Positions 27,416-36,667 of a DNA stretch of 64,000 nucleotides are shown here, piece by piece. A program made the position numbers and the translations under genes. The notes under the pieces are model-generated. The model saw only the letters and a program-made list of their open reading frames with translations, was not told the origin of the DNA and ran no database searches. Origin of the DNA: Phytopseudomonas straminea (lineage in GTDB: Bacteria > Pseudomonadota > Gammaproteobacteria > Pseudomonadales > Pseudomonadaceae); the NCBI RefSeq assembly GCF_900112645.1, contig NZ_FOMO01000015.1, positions 17,648-81,647 of the forward strand, in the 5' to 3' direction. Within the stretch, counting starts at the first letter, position 1. Each line of letters starts with the position of its first letter.

Positions 27416-29374
27416 ATGCTGCAAACCATTCTCCCCATCCTGCTCTTCGCCGCCCTGGCCCTCGCGGTCATCGGCGCGGCCAGGCGCTTCCTCATGTGGC
27501 GCCGTGGCCGGCCGGCCAAGGTCGACTGGATCGGCGGCCTGCTGAAGATGCCGCGGCGCTACCTGGTGGACCTGCACCATGTGGTCGAGCGCGACAAGTA
27601 CATGTCCAAGACCCACGTGGCCACCGCTGGCGGCTTCGTGCTGGCGGCGGTGCTGGCCATCGTCGTGCACGGTTTCGGCCTGCACAACCGCATCCTCGGC
27701 TTCGCCCTGCTGGCGGCCACGGTGCTGATGTTCACTGGTGCCCTGTTCGTCGCCAAGCGCCGCCTGAACCCGCCCTCGCGCCTGTCCAAAGGCCCGTGGA
27801 TGCGCCTGCCGAAAAGCCTGTTGATGTTCGCAGCGAGCTTCTTCATCGCCACGCTGCCGGTGGCTGGGATTCTGCCCACCGACTTTGGCGGCTGGGTACT
27901 GGCGGCGATCCTCGTCGTTGGCGTGGCCTGGGGCGTGTCCGAGCTGTTCTTCGGCATGACCTGGGGCGGGCCGATGAAGCACGCCTTCGCCGGCGCCCTG
28001 CACCTGGCCTGGCACCGCCGCAGCGAACGCTTTGGTGGTGGGCGCTCCACCGGCCTGAAGGCGCTGGACCTGAGCGACCCGAAAGCGCCGCTGGGTGTGG
28101 AAAAACCCACCGACTTCACCTGGAACCAGCTGCTCGGTTTCGACGCCTGCGTACAGTGCGGCAAGTGCGAAGCCATGTGCCCGGCCTTCGCCGCCGGCCA
28201 GCCGCTGAACCCCAAGAAGCTGATTCAGGACATGGTCATCGGCCTGGCCGGCGGCAACGACGCCAAGTTCGCCGGCTCGCCCTACCCAGGCAAGCCGCTC
28301 GGTGAACACAGTGGCGGCCCGCACCAGCCGATCGTCTCGCTGCAAGGCAAGGCACTGGTCGATGCCGACACGCTGTGGTCGTGCACCACCTGCCGCGCCT
28401 GCGTCGAGGAGTGCCCGATGATGATCGAGCACGTCGATGCCATCGTCGACATGCGCCGCCATCTCACCCTGGAAAAGGGCTCAACGCCGAACAAGGGCGC
28501 CGAGGTGCTGGAAAATCTCATCGCCACCGACAACCCCGGCGGCTTCGCACCCGGCGGTCGACTGAACTGGGCGGCGGACCTGAACCTGCCATTGATGGCT
28601 GACAAGGGCAGCGCCGAGGTGCTGTTCTGGGTCGGTGACGGCGCCTTCGACATGCGCAACCAGCGCACCCTGCGCGCCTTCGTGAAAATCCTCAAGGCAT
28701 CCGGCGTCGACTTCGCCGTGCTCGGCCTGGAAGAGCGCGACAGTGGCGACGTCGCCCGCCGCCTCGGCGACGAAGCGACCTTCCAGCAACTGGCCAAGCG
28801 CAACATCGCCACCCTGAACCAGTACCGCTTCAAGACCATCGTCTCGTGCGACCCACACAGCTTCCATGTGCTGAAGAATGAATACGGCGCCCTGGGCGGC
28901 AATTACCAGGTCATGCACCACAGCACCTTCATCGAAACCCTGCTGCAGCGCGGCACCCTCAACCTTGGCCAACACAAGGGCGGCTCGGTCACCTACCACG
29001 ACCCGTGCTATCTGGGCCGCTACAACGGTGAGTACGAGGCGCCGCGGGCGGTGCTCAAGGCCATCGGCATCGAGGTCAAGGAAATGCAACGCTCCGGCTT
29101 TCGCTCGCGCTGCTGCGGTGGCGGCGGCGGCGCGCCGATCACCGACATCCCCGGCAAGCAGCGGATTCCCGACATGCGCATGGAAGACATCAAGGAAACC
29201 GGCGCCGAACTGGTCGCCGTCGGCTGCCCACAGTGCACCGTGATGCTCGAAGGCGTGGTCGAGCCGCGCCCGCAGATCAAGGACATCGCCGAGCTGGTCG
29301 CCGACGTACTGATCGAAGCCGATGCCCCGCAGAAGCGCCCGGCCGCTCAGCCCGCCGCGGTGGAGGTCGCATGA
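27416..29374 (+). CDS. dgcB: Dimethylglycine demethylase subunit DgcB (membrane iron-sulfur protein)
   Basis: The 652-residue protein has four or five N-terminal membrane segments (first MLQTILPILLFAALALAVIGAA, others to about 195). Two 4Fe-4S motifs follow (CVQCGKCEAMCPAF near 244 and CTTCRACVEECPMM near 322). The C-terminus is a CCG/heterodisulfide-reductase-like domain (HDPCYLGRYNGE, RCCGGGGGA). It probably carries electrons from DgcA and the ETF pair to the quinone pool. Its stop overlaps an ATG at 29371 (ATGA), discussed separately. Confidence 0.93.
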   Translation: MLQTILPILLFAALALAVIGAARRFLMWRRGRPAKVDWIGGLLKMPRRYLVDLHHVVERDKYMSKTHVATAGGFVLAAVLAIVVHGFGLHNRILGFALLAATVLMFTGALFVAKRRLNPPSRLSKGPWMRLPKSLLMFAASFFIATLPVAGILPTDFGGWVLAAILVVGVAWGVSELFFGMTWGGPMKHAFAGALHLAWHRRSERFGGGRSTGLKALDLSDPKAPLGVEKPTDFTWNQLLGFDACVQCGKCEAMCPAFAAGQPLNPKKLIQDMVIGLAGGNDAKFAGSPYPGKPLGEHSGGPHQPIVSLQGKALVDADTLWSCTTCRACVEECPMMIEHVDAIVDMRRHLTLEKGSTPNKGAEVLENLIATDNPGGFAPGGRLNWAADLNLPLMADKGSAEVLFWVGDGAFDMRNQRTLRAFVKILKASGVDFAVLGLEERDSGDVARRLGDEATFQQLAKRNIATLNQYRFKTIVSCDPHSFHVLKNEYGALGGNYQVMHHSTFIETLLQRGTLNLGQHKGGSVTYHDPCYLGRYNGEYEAPRAVLKAIGIEVKEMQRSGFRSRCCGGGGGAPITDIPGKQRIPDMRMEDIKETGAELVAVGCPQCTVMLEGVVEPRPQIKDIAELVADVLIEADAPQKRPAAQPAAVEVA

Positions 29375-29395
29375 ATATCGAAGTACCACTGATGG

Positions 29396-29455
29396 TTGAT
29401 GGGTTAACACCCATCCTACAAAGCACGTTCCGTAGGATGGGTGCCAACCCATCAA
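29396..29455. repeat. Dispersed inverted repeat, family C copy 3
   Basis: TTGATGGGTTAACACCCATC and its complement ending ACCCATCAA flank a 12-base spacer, in inverted orientation relative to the other family C copies. It lies between dgcB and the ETF alpha gene. Confidence 0.8.
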
Positions 29456-29482
29456 AACCGAGCCGTCCGACGAGAGCCCGCC

Positions 29483-30712
29483 ATGAGTGACATCATCCGC
29501 CGTGACCCGCGTGCCGAGCGTATCGCCCGCAACCGCCTGCATCCGCTGCACGCTGCCCTGCAACCCCAGCAGATCCAATGGATGGGCCCCAACGGCATCG
29601 TCCGCAAGAACCCGCACGCCGCAGCGGCCGGCTTCATCGGCCCGGCCGGCATCAAGCGCATCGACCGCAGTGGCGCCCAACAGGGCGGCAGCGGCAAGCG
29701 CCAGACCGGCAGCGCCCAGGTACAGCTGCCGCTGCATGTGGTCGAGCAACCAGCATTCATCATCGCCGTGGTGCCGGACATGGTCGGTGGCCGCCTGAGC
29801 AGCCACGACAAGGATCTGCTCGGCCTCGCCCATCAACTGGCCGGCAAGGATGGCGCCGTGCTCGCCGTGGTGTTCGGCGAGCACAAGGAATCCGCTTTCG
29901 ACAACGCGGGCGTCGATCGCCTGCTGCAACTCGAGGGCGACGAATACAGCGGCTATTCGCCCGAGCAGCGCGTGTTGGCGCTGCGCGCCGTGGAGAACCA
30001 GTTCGGCCCGCGCCACTGGCTGTTGCCGGACAGCCGCACCGGCGGTGGTGAGCTGGGCCGCCGCCTGGCTTCCGGCCTGGGCGAGCGCCCGGCCACCCGC
30101 GTCTGGCAGGTCAAGGATGGGCAGAGCACGGGCCGCGCCGGTGCCGGTCGCGAAGATATCGCGCGGGCAGCGCCGCGGCTGATCCTGGCCGCCGCCGAGT
30201 GCGCCGAGCCGGTCAGCGAAACCCGCCATGAAGCACGCCAGGTCGAGCTGTCCGCGCAGGTCCCGCGCAATCTGCCACGCATCGAAGACCTGGGCTCGGT
30301 CGCCGTCGACCCGGCGCAGATTCCCATGGCCGAGTCCGAATTCATCCTGTCCGGCGGTAATGGCGTGAAGGACTGGGAGCTGTTCCACCGCGCCGCCGTC
30401 GCCCTGGGCGCCACAGAAGGCGCCTCGCGGGTGGCGGTCGACGACGGCTACATGCCGCGAGCCCGTCAGGTCGGCGCTACCGGCACCTGGGTTACCGCGC
30501 GGGTCTATGTGGCGGTGGGGATTTCCGGCGCGATCCAGCACCTGCAGGGCATCGGTGCCTGCGACAAGGTGGTGGCGATCAACCTGGACCCGGGTTGCGA
30601 CATGATCAAACGGGCCGACATGGCGGTGATCGGCGACTCCGCCGCGATCCTTCAGGCGCTGATCGAACGCGTGGAAGCTCACCGCAACGGAGCCAAACGC
30701 GATGCCGCATGA
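29483..30712 (+). CDS. etfA: Electron transfer flavoprotein alpha subunit of the Dgc system
   Basis: The 409-residue protein is about 90 residues longer than ordinary ETF alpha. The C-terminal FAD domain is typical (GASRVAVDDGYMP, QVGATGTWV, VGISGAIQHLQGIG). The extra N-terminus (residues 1-90) is basic, with no known domain (RRDPRAERIARNRLHPLHAAL, NPHAAAAGF). The start at 29483 is chosen because the family-like MSDIIRRDPRAER begins there; an upstream ATG at 29441 lies in the repeat. It likely accepts electrons from DgcA and passes them to DgcB. etfB follows at 30781. Confidence 0.9.
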   Translation: MSDIIRRDPRAERIARNRLHPLHAALQPQQIQWMGPNGIVRKNPHAAAAGFIGPAGIKRIDRSGAQQGGSGKRQTGSAQVQLPLHVVEQPAFIIAVVPDMVGGRLSSHDKDLLGLAHQLAGKDGAVLAVVFGEHKESAFDNAGVDRLLQLEGDEYSGYSPEQRVLALRAVENQFGPRHWLLPDSRTGGGELGRRLASGLGERPATRVWQVKDGQSTGRAGAGREDIARAAPRLILAAAECAEPVSETRHEARQVELSAQVPRNLPRIEDLGSVAVDPAQIPMAESEFILSGGNGVKDWELFHRAAVALGATEGASRVAVDDGYMPRARQVGATGTWVTARVYVAVGISGAIQHLQGIGACDKVVAINLDPGCDMIKRADMAVIGDSAAILQALIERVEAHRNGAKRDAA

Positions 30713-30730
30713 ATCGCTCGGTCACTCTTG

Positions 30731-30757
30731 GTGGGAGCGGGCCATGCCCGCGAAATC
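30731..30757. repeat. Half of a family B repeat
   Basis: GTGGGAGCGGGCCATGCCCG with no complementary arm lies between the ETF alpha and beta genes. Confidence 0.55.
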
Positions 30758-30780
30758 GCACACACAACGGGAGATCCGGC

Positions 30781-31554
30781 ATGGCTGATCTGAACGTCGT
30801 CACCCTGGTCTCCATCGGTTCGCACCCCGCCTCGGGCCGTCCGCGGCGCGCCGAACAGGATGCCCGCGCCGTCGAGCTGGGCCTGCGCCTGGCCGGCGAA
30901 AAACTCAACGTGGTACATGCCGGCGACCCGCAGGAAGATACCCTGCGCGCCTACCTGGGCATGGGCTTGCCGGGTCTTACCGTACTCGAGCAGAGCCGCG
31001 AGGCCGATGCCCTGCCAGCCCTGGCCGAACACCTGCAACTGGCCAAGGCGCAGCTGGTGCTGACCGGCAGCCAGGCGGAAACCGGCGAAGGCTCGGGCAT
31101 GCTGCCCTACCTGCTGGCCGAGCGACTGGGCTGGCCGTTGGTCGTCGGCCTGGCAGAAGTGGAAAGCATCGAAGGCGGCAGCGCCCAGGTGCTGCAGGCC
31201 CTGCCGCGCGGGCAACGTCGGCGGCTGAAGGTGCGCCTGCCCTTCGTCGCCAGTGTCGATGGCGCCGCACCGGCAGCCCGGCAGAGCGCGTTCGGCCCGG
31301 CACGGCGCGGCACTCTGGAGCGTGAAGCGGTGGAGCTGGTCGACGACCCGCTGTATGCCGACGCGCAATGGCAACCGGCCCGGCCGCGGCCCAAGCGCCT
31401 GAAAGTGATCAAGGCCAAGACCGGCGCCGAGCGCATGAAGGCGGCGACGGCGAAAGCGGCGGGCGGTGGCGGTCAGGTGATCACTGGCGTCTCGCCACAG
31501 GAAGGTGCAGAGGCTATCTTCAAGCTACTGCTGGATGAGGGCGTGCTGCGCTGA
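30781..31554 (+). CDS. etfB: Electron transfer flavoprotein beta subunit of the Dgc system
   Basis: This 257-residue ETF beta-type protein begins MADLNVVTLVSIGSHPASGRP at 30781, with GGAGAT about 11 bases upstream. It has the AMP-site region and the expected GDPQEDTLRAYLGMGL and GSQAETGEGSGMLPYLLAERLGWP segments. It pairs with the alpha subunit immediately upstream. The two together form the dedicated carrier for dimethylglycine oxidation. The frame is open further upstream but lies in the half repeat, so the shorter start is used. Confidence 0.9.
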   Translation: MADLNVVTLVSIGSHPASGRPRRAEQDARAVELGLRLAGEKLNVVHAGDPQEDTLRAYLGMGLPGLTVLEQSREADALPALAEHLQLAKAQLVLTGSQAETGEGSGMLPYLLAERLGWPLVVGLAEVESIEGGSAQVLQALPRGQRRRLKVRLPFVASVDGAAPAARQSAFGPARRGTLEREAVELVDDPLYADAQWQPARPRPKRLKVIKAKTGAERMKAATAKAAGGGGQVITGVSPQEGAEAIFKLLLDEGVLR

Positions 31555-31593
31555 CGGTACGCCGAATTCGAACTTGCCACGAGGACGCCCACG

Positions 31594-31842
31594 ATGATGC
31601 ATACCGAACTGATCGACCAGGAAGATCTCCGCGAACGCCTGGTCGCCCTGGGTTTCAGCGTTCCCAGCGGCGCCACCGCCGAGCAGGCCTGCGAATACGC
31701 GGTTACCGGCCTGTGCCCGGAACGCGCCCTCGCCCTGCGCCACATGGTCGAAGACATCCTCGCCGGCAGTGCGACCGTGCTGCCGACCGTGCGCGAAGCC
31801 ATTTCCCGCACATTGCTGCCGGCACTGGTGCCGCGCAGCTGA
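31594..31842 (+). CDS. Small conserved protein at the end of the dgc-etf operon
   Basis: The 82-residue acidic, helical protein has no signal peptide or membrane segment and no motif I recognise. It begins 39 bases after etfB, with GAGGACG upstream of the ATG. It is leucine- and alanine-rich, with one Cys in the middle (EQACEYA) and another in TGLCPER. Its position suggests an accessory or assembly factor for DgcAB/ETF, which is inference only. Confidence 0.65.
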   Translation: MMHTELIDQEDLRERLVALGFSVPSGATAEQACEYAVTGLCPERALALRHMVEDILAGSATVLPTVREAISRTLLPALVPRS

Positions 31843-32193
31843 ACGACAACGCCGCGCCGCACACCTGATCGCTCGGGCGTGGGCATTCGACGCACGAATA
31901 CTGTGCGCAGACCTGTGGATAAACTGTTGGATAACCGCGCAACGCTCCCATTCATGGGGCGCTTGGCCGGCTGGCCACTTTTCGCTCGACGGCAGCATCA
32001 CGCCTGCCACGAAAGGCCCGGTACAACGCACTTTCAGCCCTGAATCAATGATTGGCCTGACGGCATCCTGCCCACTGATGTTTTGCGCACAAATACTCTG
32101 TGCATAACTGTGGATAATCTGTGAAAGACGACGCAGACGCCACGGCTCTCGGGCGTCTGCGTGAATTGAGCATTTTTTGTGCGATGCGGGAAA
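31843..32193 (+). other. Non-coding gap with a second cluster of DnaA-box-like sites
   Basis: These 351 bases contain no gene. Exact TGTGNATAA 9-mers lie at 31914, 32099 and 32109, in the same orientation as those at 14.7-15.7 kb. The stretch 31889-31930 is very similar to 15702-15746, sharing CTGTGGATAAACTGTTGGATA. A hairpin at 32131-32162 probably ends gbdR. Confidence 0.6.
32131..32162 (-). terminator. Probable gbdR terminator
   Basis: The stem ACGCAGACGCC / GGGCGTCTGCGT with a nine-base loop lies about 30 bases beyond the gbdR stop on the minus strand. TCGTCTTTC follows. Confidence 0.65.
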
Positions 32194-33297
32194 TCAGATG
32201 ATCCGCACGCTGGCGAACGTCGACTCGCCCTGGGCACGACTCAGCGCCGCCATGGCCGATGACGACTCGTGCAGCAGTTCATCATTGACCGGAACCAGTG
32301 CAACGACGTTGGCGCTGCTGCCGGCACGCTCGTCACGCGGGGGAATGCCGAAGTACTCGCGGTAGCACTTGGAGAAGTGCGGCGTGGATACGAAGCCGCA
32401 GACCGAGGCCACCTCGATGATCGACATGGACGTCTGCTTGAGCAACTGGCGAGCACGGATCAGGCGTAGCTTCAGGTAATAACGTGATGGCGAGCAGTGC
32501 AGGTATTTCTGGAACAGCCGCTCCAGCTGACGACGCGACACGTCCACATAGAGGGCCAGCTGGTCGAGGTCGATCGGCTCCTCTAGGTTGGCTTCCATCA
32601 GCGCGACGATTTCCTGCAGTTTCGGCTGGTTGGTGCCGAGCATGTGCTTGAGCGGCACACGCTGATGATCCTGCTCGTTGCGAATACGCTCATAGATGAA
32701 CATTTCGGAGATCGCCGCCGCCAGCTCGCGGCCATGCTCGCGGCCGATCAGGTGCAGCATCATGTCCATCGGCGCAGTGCCGCCGGACGAGGTGTTGCGG
32801 TTACGGTCAATAGAGAATAGGCGCGTGGTGATGGCGGCGCGGGGAAAGGCCTCCTGCATGGCGGCGAGAAATTCCCAGTGCACGCTGCAGTCGTAGCCGT
32901 CGAGCAGGCCGGCCTTGGCCAGCGCCCAGCTACCGGTGCATACCGCGCCCATTTGCCGGCCCTGGCGAGCCTGGGCCTGCAGCCACTGCACATGATCGCG
33001 GGTGACGCTGCGCTGAATATCCACACCGCCGCAGACGATCACAGCGCTCAGTGCCGGGGCGTTGGCCGCGCTGGCATCAGGGGTGATTTTCAAACCGTCG
33101 CTGGCGCATACCGGCTGACCGTCGAGGGTCAGGGTGTGCCAGCGATACAGCTCCTTGCCGGAAAGCTGGTTGGCCATGCGCAGGGGTTCCACCGCCGAGG
33201 CCAGGGAGATCAGGGTGAAGTTGTCCAGCAGCAGAAAACCGATGGACTGGGGAACGCGACTCTGGAGCTGCACTCCCTGATTGAACTGGGACATCAA
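32194..33297 (-). CDS. gbdR: GbdR, AraC-family activator of betaine catabolism
   Basis: The 367-residue regulator, the same length as known GbdR, has an N-terminal DJ-1/PfpI domain (SIGFLLLDNFTLISLASAVEP onward) and an AraC DNA-binding domain at the C-terminus (LALYVDVSRRQLERLFQKYL and IIEVASVCGFVSTPHFSKCY). GbdR responds to betaine and dimethylglycine and activates gbcAB, dgcAB, the sox operon and transport genes. It is divergent from the transporter operon across a 1.25 kb gap. A second start codon lies one codon in (MMSQ). Confidence 0.95.
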   Translation of the reverse strand: MMSQFNQGVQLQSRVPQSIGFLLLDNFTLISLASAVEPLRMANQLSGKELYRWHTLTLDGQPVCASDGLKITPDASAANAPALSAVIVCGGVDIQRSVTRDHVQWLQAQARQGRQMGAVCTGSWALAKAGLLDGYDCSVHWEFLAAMQEAFPRAAITTRLFSIDRNRNTSSGGTAPMDMMLHLIGREHGRELAAAISEMFIYERIRNEQDHQRVPLKHMLGTNQPKLQEIVALMEANLEEPIDLDQLALYVDVSRRQLERLFQKYLHCSPSRYYLKLRLIRARQLLKQTSMSIIEVASVCGFVSTPHFSKCYREYFGIPPRDERAGSSANVVALVPVNDELLHESSSAMAALSRAQGESTFASVRII

Positions 33298-34544
33298 TGA
33301 ACCCTCACGCTAACCAGGTTATGAGCCTTCATGGCGAGGCTCTGTTTTCTTGTAATTACGCCCGACTGGCAGTCAAGCAGATGGCCTATATAACGCAAAG
33401 GCCATGCCGACATTGAACGCCCGTTCAAACAAGAACTGGCGGCAGCTGGGAAGGCCGGTTGGCGGGCATTGAAGGCGCCCTGAATCGGCAACGGAAAAAG
33501 AACGCAATGTGCCATGCCACAAGGGCTTGAGCATTTTGGTAGCAGTCGCTGGCGTAACGATGTTTCCGCACAGTCTGCAGGGGTAACCGAGCAGCACAAA
33601 AAAATATGACTGACCGGTCACTCAGGCGACATATCGGCCAAAAACCCCATGCACCAAAAGCTGGCAAATACCTGCCGCACTGAGCAAAAAATGCTCACTG
33701 CCGTGGGGCATAACGCATTTCCATCGGCCGCTCCTCGGGTACGGTCGATAGCGAGTTCGATGAATGCCGGAAAAACACCGCCGGCTAGATGAAAAACACG
33801 GCCAACTATTCGCCCTCCGACGCTGGAAGACGCCACCGAACGGCTCGAAAACGACTGAAACTGATACGCTTTTTGCCCGCGACCAACAGCTTTACATACG
33901 TTTTTTTGAAATTTGCTGTAGCCCGCATGGCCCCTGGCCTTCACTCGTCCTGAAGGCTGAAAACCGCGCCATGCGCGGCCTCCAGCCTTGGCCAAGTACA
34001 GAAAGAATCTGTTATGGTTTTTTTAGGCGAGGGCTTCGTGTCGTCGCCCAACACGTCAGGGTCGTAATTCGATAATTGCCACGACCGCAAGACTATATCG
34101 TTGAGTCAGCCGATTTCGTCGCTGCCGCCCTTGACCAGGGAGGCAGACTGGGGCCCACCGCCCCGGACCGAAGAACAGATAAGTGCTGGCTACCGCAACA
34201 GGGCGCCAGCCCAACAAGAAATTTCGGATGTACGCGCATCTCGGATGAGATGTGAATACCCAAAGGATTGGGCTTCGTAACACTGCCAGAGGGTTTGGAA
34301 AGCAGTTTGCAGCACGGCCACGCATTACATCATTCGTCATGTTCACCTGTTGCGCTCGCCTCGGCGACCGCTCTGGGACGCGCTCGAGTGCCTGCAGAAC
34401 GCCTTGTGACAGAACGCTGTCCAAACCCAGGAACCGTGTATATACCCACAAGCAAGAACAGTCTGCATCGCATGACGGGTGCCCGGTGGGCGCTCGGCAA
34501 GCTGCGTGTGACTGCTCTGATGTCTACTGAAGGGGAAACATCCC
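33298..34544. other. Long empty gap between gbdR and the choline/betaine transporter
   Basis: I see no gene with convincing coding character in these 1,247 bases. Visible elements are a nested hairpin at 33953-33989 (AAGGCTG...CCGCGC / GCGCGG...CAGCCTT), a short stem at about 33999-34013 followed by seven Ts near 34014, and CATCTC-GGAT-GAGATG near 34238. Both divergent promoters must be here, and a small RNA ending at the T run is possible. In P. aeruginosa, as I recall, sdaB lies in this interval; it is absent here. Confidence 0.5.
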
Positions 34545-35741
34545 ATGCAGTCTGGAAAAATCGTCGTCGAAAACCTCTACAAGGTGTTCGGCGACAAGCC
34601 GCAAGAAGCCATCGATCTGCTCAAGCAAGGCTGGAGCAAGGACAAGATCCTCGCTGAAAAAGGCGCCGTGATCGGTGTCAGTGACGTGTCGTTCAGCGTC
34701 GAAGAGGGCGAGATCTTCGTCCTGATGGGCCTCTCGGGCTCGGGTAAATCCACCCTGATCCGCCTCATCAACCGGTTGGTCGAGCCCACCGCCGGCAATG
34801 TCTACATCGACGGCCAGAACGTCGCCAAACTTCCCAAGGACCAGCTCATCGATCTGCGCCGCCGCGACATGAGCATGGTCTTCCAGTCCTTCGCCCTGAT
34901 GCCCTCGCGTACCGTTCTGGAGAACGCCGCCTTCGGTCTCGAAGTGGCCGGCAAGGGCCGCAAGGAGCGCGAAGAGCGCGCCATGCAGGTACTCAAGCAG
35001 GTTGGCCTGGACACTTTCGCCAACAAATTCCCTCACGAGCTGTCCGGCGGCATGCAGCAACGCGTTGGCCTGGCCCGCGCCCTGGCCGTCGACCCGTCGA
35101 TGATCATCATGGACGAGGCGTTTTCCGCCCTCGACCCGCTCAAGCGCCGCGAGATGCAAGACATCCTGCTGGAGCTGCAGAAGACCCATCGTCGCACCAT
35201 CATCTTCGTGTCCCACGATATCGAAGAGGCCATGCGCATCGGCAACCGTATCGGGATCATGGAGGGCGGCAAGCTCGTCCAGGTCGGTACGCCACAGGAA
35301 CTTATCGACAATCCTGCCAACGAATATGTGCGCAACTTCTTCGATACGGTCGACACCAGCCGCTATCTCACCGCTGGCCAGCTGAAGGCCAACAGCGTTC
35401 CGGTCTATGTGCACAATGGCAAGGCGCCCGATGCGCAGACCGTGTGCCGCGAGCTGCAGGCGCAGGACAAGCACTACGCCTTCATCGTCGACGAAGACAA
35501 CAAGTTCCGCGGTTCCATCAGCCTGGAGAAGATCGCATTGCTGGTCGAAGGCGGCGACTCGCCGGCACTCGATGGTGACGTGCTCAAATCCATCAGCCCG
35601 GTTCCCGAAGACCTGCCTCTGGATCAGGTGATCAACCGCCTGGTGGACAACGAAGGTCCGATCCCGGTGGTCGACCAGGATGGCCACTACAGCGGCGCCA
35701 TCAGCAAGGGCCGCCTCCTGACCCGCCTGCAGGGAGAATGA
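34545..35741 (+). CDS. cbcV: Choline/betaine/carnitine ABC transporter ATPase
   Basis: This 398-residue OpuA-type ATPase has Walker A GLSGSGKST (62-70), the signature LSGGMQQR and Walker B IIMDEAFSALDP. The C-terminal about 120 residues (from 275) form a pair of CBS-like domains that, in OpuA systems, sense osmotic strength. A good ribosome binding site (AAGGGGA) precedes the ATG. Its stop is one base from the permease start, so translation is coupled. Confidence 0.93.
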   Translation: MQSGKIVVENLYKVFGDKPQEAIDLLKQGWSKDKILAEKGAVIGVSDVSFSVEEGEIFVLMGLSGSGKSTLIRLINRLVEPTAGNVYIDGQNVAKLPKDQLIDLRRRDMSMVFQSFALMPSRTVLENAAFGLEVAGKGRKEREERAMQVLKQVGLDTFANKFPHELSGGMQQRVGLARALAVDPSMIIMDEAFSALDPLKRREMQDILLELQKTHRRTIIFVSHDIEEAMRIGNRIGIMEGGKLVQVGTPQELIDNPANEYVRNFFDTVDTSRYLTAGQLKANSVPVYVHNGKAPDAQTVCRELQAQDKHYAFIVDEDNKFRGSISLEKIALLVEGGDSPALDGDVLKSISPVPEDLPLDQVINRLVDNEGPIPVVDQDGHYSGAISKGRLLTRLQGE

Positions 35742-35742
35742 C

Positions 35743-36624
35743 ATGAGCGAGAAACTGGATCTGGGTAGCTGGGTCAACGACGCGGTCCAGCACATGCTGG
35801 ACAACTACAGCGGCGTGTTCGACAGCATGGGCAGCGTGGTCAGCGGCTTCTCCGAAGCGATCGAGAACGTGCTGATGCTGCCACCGGCGTGGCTGCTGAT
35901 CGCCATCTTCGTGGCCCTGGGCCTGTGGCGCATCGGCTTTCGCTTCGCGGTATTCACCACCGTGGCCTTCGTGCTGATCGTGATGACCGGCTTCTGGGAG
36001 CAGACCGTGGTGACCCTCGGCCTGACCTTCTCGGCGACCCTGATCAGCCTGCTGATCGGCATTCCGCTGGGAATCTGGGCGGCCAAGAGCGAGCGCGTGT
36101 CGACCATCATCCGACCGATTCTGGACTTCATGCAGACCATGCCGGCGTTCGTCTACCTGATTCCGGCCGCCATGCTGTTCGGCCTCGGCCGCGTGCCCGG
36201 CATCATCGCCACGGTGATCTTCGCCATGCCGCCGGCCGTGCGCCTGACCAGCCTGGGCATCCGCCAGGTCAACAAGGAAATCGTCGAAGCCGGCCAGTCG
36301 TTCGGCTGCAACGGTCGCCAGTTGCTGTTCAAGGTGCAGCTGCCCAACGCCATGCCGTCGATCATGGCGGGCGTCAACCAGACCATCATGATGGCTCTGT
36401 CGATGGTGATCATCGCCTCGATGGTCGGTGCCGGCGGCCTGGGTAACGACGTGCTGGCGAGTATCCAGCGGCTGGACATCGGCCTGGGCTTCGAAAGCGG
36501 CATGGCCGTGGTGCTGCTGGCGATCATTCTCGACCGCATCACCGAAAGCTTCGGTACACCGCAGACCGCCGCAAACCGCGCGGGCTGGCTGAACTGGCTG
36601 AGTGCGCGACTGCAGCGCCAGTAA
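35743..36624 (+). CDS. cbcW: Choline/betaine/carnitine ABC transporter permease
   Basis: The 293-residue inner-membrane permease of the OpuAB/ProW type has six or seven membrane segments. The ATPase-contact loop is EAGQSFGCNGRQLLFKVQLP (near 183-202). It starts immediately after cbcV. The next gene, cbcX, is 43 bases downstream. It forms the shared transmembrane core used by several binding proteins. Confidence 0.93.
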   Translation: MSEKLDLGSWVNDAVQHMLDNYSGVFDSMGSVVSGFSEAIENVLMLPPAWLLIAIFVALGLWRIGFRFAVFTTVAFVLIVMTGFWEQTVVTLGLTFSATLISLLIGIPLGIWAAKSERVSTIIRPILDFMQTMPAFVYLIPAAMLFGLGRVPGIIATVIFAMPPAVRLTSLGIRQVNKEIVEAGQSFGCNGRQLLFKVQLPNAMPSIMAGVNQTIMMALSMVIIASMVGAGGLGNDVLASIQRLDIGLGFESGMAVVLLAIILDRITESFGTPQTAANRAGWLNWLSARLQRQ

Positions 36625-36667
36625 AAGGCCATACTGAGCTTCCTTTCACTCACACAAGGATTCGCGG

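Noticed and set aside
33660..33675. Possible sigma-54 promoter TGGCAAATACCTGCC before the transporter operon
   Set aside because: The GG and GC elements are 11 rather than 12 bases apart and the consensus is poor.
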